Shown here: piece by piece, positions 1 to 8,634 of the stretch
Position numbering within the stretch: the first letter of the stretch is position 1
Layout: the number at the start of each line of letters is the position of its first letter
Assembly (NCBI RefSeq): GCF_002286815.1
Contig: NZ_MUNM01000043.1
Coordinates: 1 to 64,000 of the forward strand
Direction: 5' to 3'
From: Pseudomonas sp. PICF141
Lineage (GTDB): Bacteria > Pseudomonadota > Gammaproteobacteria > Pseudomonadales > Pseudomonadaceae
DNA: 64,000 nt
Notes under the pieces: model-generated
Seen by the model: only the letters and a program-made list of their open reading frames with translations
The model's database searches: none
Told to the model about the DNA's origin: nothing
Made by a program: the position numbers and the translations under genes

Positions 1-20
1 GCAAGCCCCCTCGCCACAGG
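1..20. repeat. Half of a REP palindrome (GTGGCGAGGGGG family), cut by window start
   Basis: The first bases (GCAAGCCCCCTCGCCACAGG) match the right arm of the paired repeats at 8461-8584, 9969-10089 and 16669-16801. The left arm lies outside the window. Confidence 0.7.
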
Positions 21-78
21 TGTCCTTCTCTCGACTAACGGGCATTAGTCTCAAGGAGGGGCCACTCACCGCTATTTA

Positions 79-222
79 CTATCCGCCCCCCTTCTCCTGC
101 ATCTGCACCGATGACTTGGTGCCATCAGTATTGTCCTTGGTCTCGTTATCCGAGTTATCGAAACAGCCCTGCAACGCAAGCAGGCAGCAGCAGCAAAGGT
201 AAAACGTGCGAGTGAGGTTCAT
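79..222 (-). CDS. Small putative lipoprotein
   Basis: A 47-residue protein with a short hydrophobic N-terminus rich in Cys (FYLCCCCLLALQGC) ending in a lipobox-like LQGC, so it is probably lipidated and exported. The mature part is short, Asn/Asp/Lys-rich and hydrophilic. I start it at 222 because GGAG lies 7 nt upstream of that ATG; the longer frame upstream has no signal-peptide logic. No function recognised. The multiple Cys before the lipobox make the exact modified Cys uncertain. Confidence 0.6.
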   Translation of the reverse strand: MNLTRTFYLCCCCLLALQGCFDNSDNETKDNTDGTKSSVQMQEKGGG

Positions 223-410
223 GGGGATCTCCAGTGTCTCAGGCTTGAAGTAGTGACCCCCTGTCGGTGGAAATGGTTGCGACTTTTTTCGGCCCCGAAC
301 GATGCGCCCTGACAAGGGGTTCCCGCCTCCAGGTGGAGCAATGTTCAGCAGAATTTTCATCATGCCGATGCTGTCTGAAAATCAGGCGCTCCCCTATGAG
401 GACTACGGCA

Positions 411-809
411 ATGAAATTCGCGAAAATCGCACAGAAGCTCTCTCTGTGGGCCGGCTATCCCCGGACTTTTCTGGGGGCGATCATTCTGATTGTGCTTTGG
501 GGTTTGAGCGGGCCGGTTTTTCATTTCAACGATACCTGGCAATTGATCATCAACACCTCGACCACCATCATCACCTTCCTGATGGTGTTCCTTATCCAGA
601 ACACCCAGAACCGCGACACGGATATCTTGCACTTGAAGATCGATGAGTTATTGCGAGTAACCAAGGAAGCGCAAAACGCGATGCTGGGACTTGAATCGCT
701 GGATATCAAACAGCTGGAAGAGCTGAGAAAGAAATATCGCACCCTCGGCGAGGGCGAAACAATTCCTCTGGACGGCACTGTCGTCCCGGAAACAAAGAAA
801 CAGGATTGA
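411..809 (+). CDS. Low-affinity iron permease family membrane protein
   Basis: A 132-residue protein resembling the bacterial low-affinity iron permease family (PF04120). It has two membrane segments near the N-terminus (about residues 18-38 and 45-65), the conserved stretch TIITFLMVFLIQNTQNRD, and a charged cytoplasmic helix LKIDELLR. Bacterial members are much shorter than yeast Fet4, and iron transport is not demonstrated for them. A GAGGA 8 nt before the ATG at 411 supports this start; an in-frame ATG lies 15 nt upstream. It is a single gene with no visible partner. Confidence 0.8.
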   Translation: MKFAKIAQKLSLWAGYPRTFLGAIILIVLWGLSGPVFHFNDTWQLIINTSTTIITFLMVFLIQNTQNRDTDILHLKIDELLRVTKEAQNAMLGLESLDIKQLEELRKKYRTLGEGETIPLDGTVVPETKKQD

Positions 810-865
810 AGGAATGTTGATCCGTGCCCCGCGGGTGACCGGCGACGTCACCCGCGTCCGTGGTG

Positions 866-1369
866 CTAACGACTGGCTTGCAGAGCCCTGGCCATCTGCA
901 GATGGTTTTGCAGTTTGGGCAGGGTTTCTTCGGCGAACGCTTTGATTTGCGGCACGTCCGTGGTCTGCGCCTGTTGTTGAAGCTGCTCGATGGATTGCTG
1001 TGTGGTTTTCACCTGGTGGGCGGCGTATGCCTGATCGAAGGACGCGTCGTCCTTCACCTCCGGGATCAACGCTTTGGCCTTGTCCATCACCTCTTCACGT
1101 GGCGCAACCGGTAAATCAAGTTGCTTGGCAATTTTTGCCAGATGCTGGTTGGCGGTGGTGAGGTCGTTGATTACCACGATCGTGTAATCCTTGACCTCCT
1201 TGGATTCGGTTTTCTGATGCGCCAGGCGATTGGCTTCGATGTCGGCCATGCCTTTGGCCGACGCTTCGTTGATGAATTCTGTGGCTGACTGGGCGAAGGC
1301 ACTGCTGGCAAACAGACTCAATAACGTGACAATACTGACATTGCGTAAACGGGTGGCCATCCGGCTCAT
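866..1369 (-). CDS. DUF4142 domain periplasmic protein
   Basis: A 167-residue protein with a clear signal peptide (about 1-24, ending SSAFAQ). A DUF4142 (PF13628) helical domain follows, with the characteristic start ATEFINEASAKGMADIEANR and several later helices rich in Gln and Ala. Family members are exported four-helix, ferritin-like proteins of unknown function, often induced by stress. The start at 1369 follows a strong AAGGAGG. The next gene upstream on the same strand is a KGG stress protein, which fits a general-stress setting. Confidence 0.85.
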   Translation of the reverse strand: MSRMATRLRNVSIVTLLSLFASSAFAQSATEFINEASAKGMADIEANRLAHQKTESKEVKDYTIVVINDLTTANQHLAKIAKQLDLPVAPREEVMDKAKALIPEVKDDASFDQAYAAHQVKTTQQSIEQLQQQAQTTDVPQIKAFAEETLPKLQNHLQMARALQASR

Positions 1370-1442
1370 GGTCGCGCCCTCCTTCTTTGAAAATTCCAAC
1401 GGGGGCTTTCGCCCCCGTCTTTTAATAAAAAGCACTTCACTA

Positions 1443-1598
1443 TTACCGGGATTTCTGTCCACCTTTGCGGCCCATGCCGCCTTTCGCAGAGTCTCTATCA
1501 ACGGTCGTTGTGGTGGTTTTCCCACCTTTGCGACCGGATTCAGACGACTTTGTTCGATCGTGGGCACTACCCGATCCTGGATTTTTGGAAGTAGGCAT
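1443..1598 (-). CDS. KGG-motif general stress protein
   Basis: A 51-residue, very hydrophilic protein with two ESGRKGGK / GMGRKGGQ motifs separated by a Thr run. This is the KGG repeat of the con-10/GsiB-like stress-induced family (PF10685). Such proteins are likely disordered and accumulate under desiccation or stationary phase; a precise role is not known. AGAGGA upstream of the ATG at 1598 supports the start. It precedes the DUF4142 gene on the same strand, about 70 nt apart. Confidence 0.85.
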   Translation of the reverse strand: MPTSKNPGSGSAHDRTKSSESGRKGGKTTTTTVDRDSAKGGMGRKGGQKSR

Positions 1599-1714
1599 GG
1601 TTCTCATCCTCTTGGTGATGATCGTTGCGAGCAGCCGCTCGCATAGAATAAGAATTTCCAGTGCCAAAAAGGTTTAGAAAAACTGGCAACGCTGCGACGA
1701 ACGGTGACGGGCTT

Positions 1715-3121
1715 TCAGGCCCCCAGGTTCAGGTGCTGCTGGCGCTTGGCGCTGTACATCGCCTCATCGGCATGCCTGAACAATTGATTTTCTTCAGTCC
1801 CGTGTTCAGGGTAGCGCGCAACGCCAATGCTCGGCTGGATGTTCAGGTTATGCCCGTCCAGGCGCAGGGGTTGAGCCAGCACCTGACGGATTTTTCTTGC
1901 CACACTCTCGGCATCCTCCGCGGCATGGATGCTGTGCAACAACACCACAAATTCATCACCGCCGATGCGCGCCACGGTGTCGGTTTCACGCACGCAGCCC
2001 TTGAGCCGATTGGCGACCGCTTGCAACAGCATGTCGCCAACCGCATGACCGTGGGTGTCGTTGACACACTTGAAGCGGTCAAGGTCGACGTAGAGCAATG
2101 CCATTCGACCTGAGCCTGTTCGGGCCAGTGTCAGCGAGGCTTTGAGTCGTTCGCGCAGCAACTCGCGATTGGGCAACTGAGTGAGTTGGTCGTATTGCGC
2201 CATGCGCTGGAGCCGGGCATGCAGTTGCTTGCGCTCGATAGCGGTCGCGACCTGCGCACAAACATATTGCAGCAGTTCCTTGTCTTGCTCGGTATAACGT
2301 TCGCCGCCCGGTACGCTTTTAACGACCAACGCACCAATGGTGCCGTTCTTCGAACTCAACGGCACGCCCAGCCAGCAGGGCGAATCCTGGCCTGCGACCA
2401 GTGCCGCAAACCCCGTCGGCGGATTGTCCTGATCCGGAGTCAGCAGGATCGGCACGCCGCTGCGAATCACTTCACTGCAAAGACGCCCGGTCACCGTCCC
2501 GGGCTCCTCGGGTTGCGGTTCATGGTCGTCGACGTGATAGGGGAAGTTCAGCTGCATGCAATGTTCGTCATACAGCGCCACGGAGAAATTCAATGCCGGA
2601 AGCCATTCGCCGATGATCGAATGGATGCGTTTGAACAGCGCCAGCAGATCTTCCGCCGCATGGGCAGCTTCGGAAATGGCATACAGCGCCGCTTGCCGGG
2701 ACTCGGCCTGTTTGCGCTCGGTGATGTCGCGCGCCACGGCAATGCGCAACTGATCGACCTGCGACCACCGCGCCGACCAGAGAATGTGCACCACCCGGCC
2801 GTCCTTGCGCAGGTAACGGTTTTCAAAATTGAGCTTGGGCTCGCCGCCCATGATCTCCCGTGCGGCATCGAGGGTGCGCTGTCGGTCGGCGGGATGCACC
2901 AGGTCGATCATCGGCTGGCCGATCAACTCGTCGGGGGTGTAACCGAAAATGCGCTCGCAGGCCGCGCTGACAAATACGAAGCGACCTTGTTTATCTACCG
3001 CACAAACGGCGTCCAGCAAGAGATCAATGTAGCTCGCCAGTGGGGCGGAATTTCTGGTTTCCATAATGCCGAGAGCGTGTCCGGACAATGCAACATTGAA
3101 CAACCCTCCCTGACCGGTCAT
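1715..3121 (-). CDS. PAS-GAF-GGDEF diguanylate cyclase
   Basis: A 468-residue soluble protein predicted to make c-di-GMP from two GTP. Domains: PAS about 28-140 (FVSAACERIFGYTPDELIG then a PAC motif ending ITERKQ), GAF about 150-290, GGDEF about 305-468. The active-site motif is an intact GGDEF at 387-391. An inhibitory I-site RETD (RxxD) lies five residues before it, so product feedback is expected. There is no EAL domain and no membrane segment, so the signal is probably an intracellular ligand or redox state. An internal Met (start at 3064, METRNSAPL) is an equally plausible start; neither has a strong RBS. Confidence 0.9.
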   Translation of the reverse strand: MTGQGGLFNVALSGHALGIMETRNSAPLASYIDLLLDAVCAVDKQGRFVFVSAACERIFGYTPDELIGQPMIDLVHPADRQRTLDAAREIMGGEPKLNFENRYLRKDGRVVHILWSARWSQVDQLRIAVARDITERKQAESRQAALYAISEAAHAAEDLLALFKRIHSIIGEWLPALNFSVALYDEHCMQLNFPYHVDDHEPQPEEPGTVTGRLCSEVIRSGVPILLTPDQDNPPTGFAALVAGQDSPCWLGVPLSSKNGTIGALVVKSVPGGERYTEQDKELLQYVCAQVATAIERKQLHARLQRMAQYDQLTQLPNRELLRERLKASLTLARTGSGRMALLYVDLDRFKCVNDTHGHAVGDMLLQAVANRLKGCVRETDTVARIGGDEFVVLLHSIHAAEDAESVARKIRQVLAQPLRLDGHNLNIQPSIGVARYPEHGTEENQLFRHADEAMYSAKRQQHLNLGA

Positions 3122-3167
3122 CCGCCTGAGCGATGACTGTGCAGCCGAGGCTTCCCTGCGATCAGCT

Positions 3168-3806
3168 TCAAACTTTGTGCGTTACCAGCCCCGGCAGCGC
3201 ATGCACCAGGGCATTGATGGCAAAACCGATGAACATTACCCCGCACAACCGGGTGATCGCCAGTTCATGACGCTGATACAACGTGCGAACCTGACGCGCC
3301 CCGACAATGCCTATGAGAATAGCGTAGGCCAAAAGGCCACCAACGAAGCTCAGGATGATCAACCAGGGCAACATCGACCAATGCAGCAATTCTGCACGGC
3401 TGGACAGCAGCGCGGTAAAGGTCGCCACTGCCACGGGATAAGCCTTGGGGTTGGTCAAACCGAACAGGATGCCATGCCAGAACGGCTGCCGAGCAGGCCC
3501 CTGAGGGGCATCGGCATTGCCGCGCCGAGCGCGAACCGCACGCAGACCCAGCCAGAACAGGTAGAGCCCACTGAATACGCCCAGTACATCGAATGCAGTG
3601 CTGCCGATTTCCCGCGCACCGACAATCGCGATCAGCGCCGTGCTGCACCAGACCACGTCGCCCAGCAAATGGCCGCACAGAAACCCCGCTCCGGCCCGCC
3701 GCCCGCGCGCCGCACCGATGCCGAACACCGCCAGCACACCCGGGCCCGGCGTGATGCCATAAATGAAGCCCGAGGCGAGAACGGCCATTAGCAGCGATGG
3801 AGTCAT
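3168..3806 (-). CDS. LysE family amino-acid exporter (RhtB-like)
   Basis: A 212-residue inner-membrane protein with about six hydrophobic segments and the family signature GITPGPGVLAVFGIGAARGRR near the N-terminus. The conserved FGLTNPKA lies mid-protein. LysE/RhtB proteins export amino acids or related metabolites; the substrate cannot be read from sequence. The start at 3806 has AGGAAT upstream; the 12-residue upstream extension is poor and is left out. A single gene, between the diguanylate cyclase and fosA. Confidence 0.88.
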   Translation of the reverse strand: MTPSLLMAVLASGFIYGITPGPGVLAVFGIGAARGRRAGAGFLCGHLLGDVVWCSTALIAIVGAREIGSTAFDVLGVFSGLYLFWLGLRAVRARRGNADAPQGPARQPFWHGILFGLTNPKAYPVAVATFTALLSSRAELLHWSMLPWLIILSFVGGLLAYAILIGIVGARQVRTLYQRHELAITRLCGVMFIGFAINALVHALPGLVTHKV

Positions 3807-3869
3807 GGGATTCCTGTTGAAACGCCGGATGAATGGACGCAAGTCTATCTCAGGACCCGGAGCATCGAC

Positions 3870-4286
3870 TCACTGATCGTCGAAGAACTTCATCCCCGCG
3901 TATGGCCGTTGCCGACAACCCGTCAGCCGCGACGCCAGGTCCCCGACATGCGCCTCCAGCTTGTGCCCGTCCGGGTCAAGAAAGTAGAACGAAGCCCCTT
4001 CACTGCGGTTGTCCCGCCACGCTTGCACGTTGGCCGATCGCAGGCGTTCGACGAACAACGGGAAGTGTGCGCAATCGATACTGAAGGCGTAATGGGTGTA
4101 GTCAGCAGCAGGCGCGGATTGGCGTAGCGGATCGAGAGAAAGGCACAACCACAGGCCGGGTAATGAGAGATAGGCGCCGGCGTCCCATGTGGCTTCCTGC
4201 TGGAATTGCAGCAGCTCGCGATAGAACGCCACGCTGCGGTTCAGGTCGGTGACGGCGAGGGTCAGGTGGTTGAGGCCGGTAAGCAT
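3870..4286 (-). CDS. fosA: FosA-type fosfomycin resistance glutathione transferase
   Basis: A 138-residue VOC/glyoxalase-fold enzyme. It closely follows the chromosomal FosA I recall from P. aeruginosa: [12 protein letters not shown] at the start, [33 protein letters not shown], and the PYAGM tail. The expected metal ligands are present: His7, His65 and Glu111. FosA uses Mn2+ and K+ to add glutathione to the epoxide of fosfomycin. It is cytoplasmic and probably acts as a dimer. It stands as a single gene with no mobile-element context, so it looks intrinsic rather than acquired. Confidence 0.92.
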   Translation of the reverse strand: MLTGLNHLTLAVTDLNRSVAFYRELLQFQQEATWDAGAYLSLPGLWLCLSLDPLRQSAPAADYTHYAFSIDCAHFPLFVERLRSANVQAWRDNRSEGASFYFLDPDGHKLEAHVGDLASRLTGCRQRPYAGMKFFDDQ

Positions 4287-4474
4287 GGGTTTGTGACCTA
4301 GAGGCGGGTTCCGACCGGAGCGTACAACTTAAACGTCGTTGAGCGTATAGCCGCAGGTGCCGATGAGGTATAGCGCCAACTCCACCAAGCGCTTGCTGGC
4401 CGCCGACACCCTCGGTAATGTCGGCTCGGACGAGATCGCAGCATAGCGCTCCTCCCCCCCGAACCGTGCCCTGG

Positions 4475-5623
4475 TTAAAACGCGCTGCGGAAAATCTCCT
4501 CGATCTGCCGCTGATCCGCCGGCCGTGGATTGGTCAGTCCACAAGCGTCTTTGAGGGCATTGCTGGCCAGCACCGGGATGTCGTTGAGCCTGGCACCGAG
4601 CTCGCGTAAACCGGCGGGGATTTCCACTTCCCTGGCCAGATCGCGAATGGCCGCGATCGCTGCCTGAGCGCCCTCTTCAGGGCTGAACCCGCGAATATCG
4701 GCGCCCATGGCGTGGGCGACATCGGTCAGGCGGTCAGCGCAGACCAACGCGTTGAAACTCTGTACGTGAGGCAGCAGCACCGCATTGCACACGCCATGGG
4801 GCAAGTCGTAGAAACCGCCCAACTGGTGAGCCATCGCGTGAACGTAACCCAGGGACGCATTGTTAAATGCCATGCCGGCCAGGAATTGCGCGTAAGCCAT
4901 GTTCTCCCGCGCGATCATGTCACTGCCGTCGCGTACGGCCTGGGGCAGGTTATTGCTGATCAAGGTGATGGCTTTGAGCGCACAGGCATCGGTAATCGGG
5001 TTGGCCGCCGTGGAGACGTAGGCTTCGATGGCGTGGGTCAGCGCGTCCATGCCAGTGGCGGCAGTCAACCCCTTGGGCATGGCGACCATCAGCGCCGGGT
5101 CATTGACCGACAACAGTGGCGTGACGTTGCGATCGACGATGGCCATTTTCACGTGACGGGATTCGTCGGTGATGATGCAAAAACGGGTCATTTCGCTGGC
5201 AGTGCCGGCGGTGGTGTTGATCGCGATCAGTGGCAGTTGCGGTTTGGCCGACCGATCGACGCCTTCGTAGTCACGAATCGTCCCACCGTTAGTGGCGCAC
5301 AAGGCGATGCCCTTGGCGCAGTCGTGAGGCGAACCGCCACCCAGGGATACCACGAAATCGCAGCGGGTTTCCTTGAGCAGGCCCAGGCCAAGTTCGACGT
5401 TGGCAATGCTCGGATTCGGCTTGGCGCCGTCGAAGATCACCGAGTCGATATCCTGCAAGGCCAGTTTTTCGGCAATCATCGTCGCCACGCCAGCCTTGGC
5501 CAATCCGGTGTCGGTGACGATCAGTGCCTTGCGAAAGCCATACTTGCGAATGGCGTCCATGGCTTCGTCAAGGCAACCGGTGCCCATGATGTTCACAGCG
5601 GGAATGAAAAACGTACTGCTCAT
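4475..5623 (-). CDS. yiaY: Iron-containing alcohol dehydrogenase (YiaY-like)
   Basis: A 382-residue group III alcohol dehydrogenase closely resembling E. coli YiaY along its whole length. The Rossmann-type dinucleotide motif [14 protein letters not shown] is present. The metal-site region [14 protein letters not shown] and the [21 protein letters not shown] stretch supply the Asp/His ligands for Fe2+. It should interconvert small alcohols and aldehydes with NAD(P). The start at 5623 is chosen because the family begins MSSTFFIP. No operon partner is visible. Confidence 0.92.
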   Translation of the reverse strand: MSSTFFIPAVNIMGTGCLDEAMDAIRKYGFRKALIVTDTGLAKAGVATMIAEKLALQDIDSVIFDGAKPNPSIANVELGLGLLKETRCDFVVSLGGGSPHDCAKGIALCATNGGTIRDYEGVDRSAKPQLPLIAINTTAGTASEMTRFCIITDESRHVKMAIVDRNVTPLLSVNDPALMVAMPKGLTAATGMDALTHAIEAYVSTAANPITDACALKAITLISNNLPQAVRDGSDMIARENMAYAQFLAGMAFNNASLGYVHAMAHQLGGFYDLPHGVCNAVLLPHVQSFNALVCADRLTDVAHAMGADIRGFSPEEGAQAAIAAIRDLAREVEIPAGLRELGARLNDIPVLASNALKDACGLTNPRPADQRQIEEIFRSAF

Positions 5624-5779
5624 GCGCGAGTCTCCTGGCTGAAGCCGAATCAACAGCACCGATCCGGCGGGTGCGCACAGAATCGACTCATTAGTCGTGC
5701 GGTAACTTGATCTGGCTCAAGTCCGGGTCGTGATAAAGTCGCCGTCCATCAGACCTTTTGCTTTGAGACGACAAACGCA

Positions 5780-6799
5780 ATGACCGATTTCCAGGATGTC
5801 GATGCCCAACTTGAAGACTGGAACGCCTTGCGCACCACCGCCTCTTTCGGCGGCTTGCTGGTGGGTAACGGTGCCAGTCGTGCGGTTTGGGACGACTTCG
5901 GCTACGACTCGCTGTTTGAAAACGCCCGCACCGTCGAAGAGAAGCCTCTGAGCCAATCCGAAATGAGTGTGTTCGAGGCGATGCAGACGCGCAGTTTCGA
6001 ACAAGTGCTCGGTGCGCTGAAAACCACCAGCCGGGTCAACAAGGCGTTGGCCGTCAGCTCGGCGGCACCGCGCAATCGTTATTACGCAATCAAGGAAGCG
6101 CTGATCAACACCGTGCATGCAGTGCACATCCCTTGGCGCTTGGTGGTGCCCTCGACGCTGGCGACGATCAACCAGGAGTTGGCCAGCTATCGGACGGTGT
6201 TCACCACCAATTACGATTTGCTCAACTACTGGGCGGTTCAGCACCGACCTGACGCTATTACCGATCTGTTCCAGGGCACCGAGCCGCGTTTTGACCTGAG
6301 CGTCACCGCGACCGATAAAACCCGGCTGCTGTACCTGCACGGCGGCCTGCATCTGGTGCGCAATCAGGACGGTACCGCGCGTAAATTGATGTCGACCGAG
6401 GGTACGTTGCTCGGCAGTTTCGCCATCAACAATACGATCAAGACCCTCGACGACGTGCCACTGTTCGTCAACGAAGGCCCGACCCAGGACAAGCTCAAAA
6501 CCATTCGCAGCTCCGATTACCTGTCGTTCTGTTACGACCAGTTACTGGGCCATGGCGATGGGTTGTGCATTTTCGGGCATGCCCTTGGCGAGCAGGACAG
6601 CCACATCATTCATGCATTGCGTCAGGCGAAGCCGAAGACAGCGGCGATCTCGATTTACCCGCGTAGCAAGGCGTTCATCCAGCATCAGAAGCGGCATTAC
6701 GCGAAGGTGTTTGAAGGGACGGGAGTGGAGCTGCGGTTTTTTGATTCGAAGACGCATGCGCTGGGCAGCCCGAAGCTGACGGTACCGGTTGAGGTTTAG
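5780..6799 (+). CDS. DUF4917 protein with SIR2-like motifs
   Basis: A 339-residue soluble protein of the DUF4917 family (PF16263). Visible motifs resemble the NAD-binding SIR2/DHS fold: GGLLVGNGASRAVWDDFGY near residue 25 (a glycine-rich GxGxS loop), VFTTNYDLLNYW near 140, LYLHGGLHLV near 190, and IFGHALGEQDSHI near 270. In SIR2-like defence and NADase proteins the corresponding stretches bind NAD; catalysis here is inference only. It is a solitary gene, so no companion STAND or effector subunit is seen. The start has a short spacer from the divergent yiaY promoter. Confidence 0.8.
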   Translation: MTDFQDVDAQLEDWNALRTTASFGGLLVGNGASRAVWDDFGYDSLFENARTVEEKPLSQSEMSVFEAMQTRSFEQVLGALKTTSRVNKALAVSSAAPRNRYYAIKEALINTVHAVHIPWRLVVPSTLATINQELASYRTVFTTNYDLLNYWAVQHRPDAITDLFQGTEPRFDLSVTATDKTRLLYLHGGLHLVRNQDGTARKLMSTEGTLLGSFAINNTIKTLDDVPLFVNEGPTQDKLKTIRSSDYLSFCYDQLLGHGDGLCIFGHALGEQDSHIIHALRQAKPKTAAISIYPRSKAFIQHQKRHYAKVFEGTGVELRFFDSKTHALGSPKLTVPVEV

Positions 6800-6813
6800 T
6801 GGCGCCGAGGCCG

Positions 6814-6844
6814 GCCCCTTCGCGGGCAAGCCCGCTCCCACAGG
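6814..6844. repeat. Single REP element (CTTCGCGGGCAAGC family)
   Basis: CCCCTTCGCGGGCAAGCCCG... CCCACAGG is a single copy of the Pseudomonas-type REP also seen as inverted pairs at 7335-7431, 18320-18394, 21029-21100 and 39166-39260. A further small palindrome (GAGCGAGCAGGCTCGCTC) lies at about 6872-6890. Confidence 0.75.
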
Positions 6845-6912
6845 AATTTGTGAACACCGCCGAACCTATGTGAGAGCGAGCAGGCTCGCTCCCTCATCAA
6901 GTATCCGGTGTG

Positions 6913-7257
6913 TCAGAGCACCGGCAAGGTCTTGTCCTTGATCACCGTGGTCGGACCGTTGGCTTTAACGCTGGCGATGCCTTTATCCCTTGCGGCATCC
7001 GATGAATAGGATTCGCTGCTGCCGATGATCTCGTGATTACCGGCCTTCAGGTTGAAGTAAGGATGACCGTCCTTGGTGGTTTTTTTCTCGTAGCGTTCGT
7101 CCAGCGGACTGTTGGCCTGAACCGAGGCGATACCGCCATCGGCCGCACCGCGAGAGGTGTACAGCTCACTGGTCAGAATGGTTTCGGCATTGGCCGCTTT
7201 CAATACAAACTTGAATTGGCCGTTGACGGTTTTACTCACTTCGTACCATCCAGACAT
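6913..7257 (-). CDS. YegP/DUF1508 duplicated-domain protein
   Basis: A 114-residue protein made of two tandem DUF1508 (PF07411) repeats, each with the pattern F-x-LKA-N-x-E-I...SE-x-Y-S. The first is about residues 8-55 (FKFVLKAANAETIL), the second about 58-108 (YFNLKAGNHEIIGSSESYS). The family, which includes E. coli YegP, is small, soluble and of unknown function. AAGGAG upstream of the ATG at 7257 fixes the start. Single gene flanked on both sides by REP elements. Confidence 0.88.
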   Translation of the reverse strand: MSGWYEVSKTVNGQFKFVLKAANAETILTSELYTSRGAADGGIASVQANSPLDERYEKKTTKDGHPYFNLKAGNHEIIGSSESYSSDAARDKGIASVKANGPTTVIKDKTLPVL

Positions 7258-7334
7258 GCTTTTACTCCTTGGCGATTGAGAGGTTTCGCGCTTCAGAGTA
7301 AAGACCAAGTCAGGATTTCTGTCGCCTGTACCGA

Positions 7335-7431
7335 CCCCTTCGCGGGCAAGCCTCGCTCCTACAGGACTTCGGTTGACCGCAGGTTTGCGTCCGGCACAAA
7401 TCCTGTGGGAGCGAGGCTTGCCCGCGAAGGC
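7335..7431. repeat. Inverted pair of REP elements (REPIN-like)
   Basis: CTTCGCGGGCAAGCCTCGCT at the left and its reverse complement AGCGAGGCTTGCCCGCGAAG at the right, separated by about 35 nt. This paired arrangement is typical of Pseudomonas REP doublets. Confidence 0.85.
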
Positions 7432-7456
7432 GTCCTCAACATGGATACAAACCGCT

Positions 7457-7762
7457 CTACTTCACCGCAGCCCGCACCACCGACAACTCAGGTATCTGCA
7501 CCCGGCGCTGGCTCAGGTAGCGCATGCAGCTGACCCGCAAGAACGAGGCAAAATTCACCACTTCGCCACGGTAGTCCATCACCTCTTCATACAGCTTGGC
7601 GATCAACTGATTGGTGGTCATGCCGTCGACCTCGGCGATTTCGCTGAGGATGTCCCAGAACTGATTCTCCAGCCGCAGGGTGGTCACCACCCCGCAGATG
7701 CGCAGCGAGCGGGAGCGCGACTCGTAGAGAATCGGATCGGCCTTGACGTAGAGCTCGCACAT
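7457..7762 (-). CDS. Ribbon-helix-helix domain protein
   Basis: A 101-residue protein resembling the RHH_4-type ribbon-helix-helix family (PF13467). SLRICGVVTTLRLENQFWDIL would give the beta strand and first helix, MTTNQLIAKLYEEVM the second helix, and FASFLRVSCMRYL a C-terminal helix. RHH proteins are usually dimeric DNA binders; the target is unknown. It lies 14 nt downstream of the PfpI-family gene on the same strand, so the two are probably co-transcribed. Confidence 0.78.
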   Translation of the reverse strand: MCELYVKADPILYESRSRSLRICGVVTTLRLENQFWDILSEIAEVDGMTTNQLIAKLYEEVMDYRGEVVNFASFLRVSCMRYLSQRRVQIPELSVVRAAVK

Positions 7763-7776
7763 GGAAACGTCCCTCG

Positions 7777-8358
7777 TTACAGCGTGATTTTGGTGCCCAG
7801 CAACCCGAGGAAACCGGCCAGCCAGCTCGGGTGCGCCGGCCAGGCCGGTGCCGTGGCCAGATTGCCTTGAACGTGACCTTGCGTCACCGGGATATCGATG
7901 AACGTGCCGCCAGCCAGGCGTACTTCCGGGGCACATGCCGGATAGGCGCTGCACTCGCGCCCCTCAAGAATGCCGGCCGCGGCCAGCAGTTGCGCACCGT
8001 GACAGACGGCGGCGATCGGTTTGCCGGCCTTGTCGAACGCTCGCACCAGGTCCAGGACTTTTTCGTTCAGGCGCAGGTACTCCGGCGCCCGACCGCCCGG
8101 CACCAGCAGCGCATCGTAGTCCGCCGCGTCTACCTTGGCGAAATCGAAGTTCAGGGCAAACAGGTGACCGGGTTTTTCGCTGTAGGTCTGGTCGCCTTCG
8201 AAGTCATGGATCGCTGTGCGCACAGTCTGGCCAGCGGCTTTATCAGGGCAAACGGCGTGCACCGTGTGGCCGACCATCAGCAGCGCCTGGAACGGCACCA
8301 TCACTTCGTAGTCTTCGACGTAATCGCCGACCAGCATCAGAATTCTTTTAGCCGCCAT
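7777..8358 (-). CDS. DJ-1/PfpI family protein
   Basis: A 193-residue cytoplasmic protein of the DJ-1/PfpI (type 1 glutamine amidotransferase-like) superfamily. The nucleophile elbow [10 protein letters not shown] places Cys119-His120 in the usual position, with an acidic VEDYE near residue 15 and the PGG loop [12 protein letters not shown] near 87. Members act as glyoxalases, deglycases, chaperones or proteases; the exact activity cannot be assigned. It heads a two-gene unit with the RHH protein 14 nt downstream. Confidence 0.87.
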   Translation of the reverse strand: MAAKRILMLVGDYVEDYEVMVPFQALLMVGHTVHAVCPDKAAGQTVRTAIHDFEGDQTYSEKPGHLFALNFDFAKVDAADYDALLVPGGRAPEYLRLNEKVLDLVRAFDKAGKPIAAVCHGAQLLAAAGILEGRECSAYPACAPEVRLAGGTFIDIPVTQGHVQGNLATAPAWPAHPSWLAGFLGLLGTKITL

Positions 8359-8460
8359 GGGGAAGACTCCTCTGGAAAATGCGTGGGCATGCAGGAGTAT
8401 TCAAGGTAGACCTTATCCGGCGGGTCGGGTAATAACCAGCTACTACGAACAATGAGCTTT

Positions 8461-8584
8461 TGTGGCGAGGGGGCTTGCCCCCGTTGGGTCGCGAAGCGGT
8501 CCTAATCCGGTTTATTCACTCAGGCCGTGGTCTCTGGTTTTGCGACTGCTACGCAGCCGAACGGGGGCAAGCCCCCTCGCCACA
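8461..8584. repeat. Inverted REP pair (TGTGGCGAGGGGGC family)
   Basis: The left arm TGTGGCGAGGGGGCTTGCCC and its reverse complement at the right border (ending CGCCACA) enclose shorter inner inverted segments (GTCGCGAAGCGG / CTACGCAGCCG). It has the same architecture as 9969-10089 and 16669-16801. Confidence 0.88.
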
Positions 8585-8634
8585 AGGACAGGGCTTTTTC
8601 GCTCTACCCTCGATTCTGGTTCATTCCTCGAGCA

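Noticed and set aside
4329..4474. Minus-strand reading frame ending ELALYLIGTCGYTLNDV after the yiaY stop
   Set aside because: The upstream half of the frame lies inside yiaY in another frame, there is no RBS, and no family is recognised. A gene remnant is possible but cannot be supported.
5780..6799. DUF4917 gene as part of a multi-gene defence island
   Set aside because: Neighbours are yiaY and a YegP-like gene, with no other defence gene in the window.
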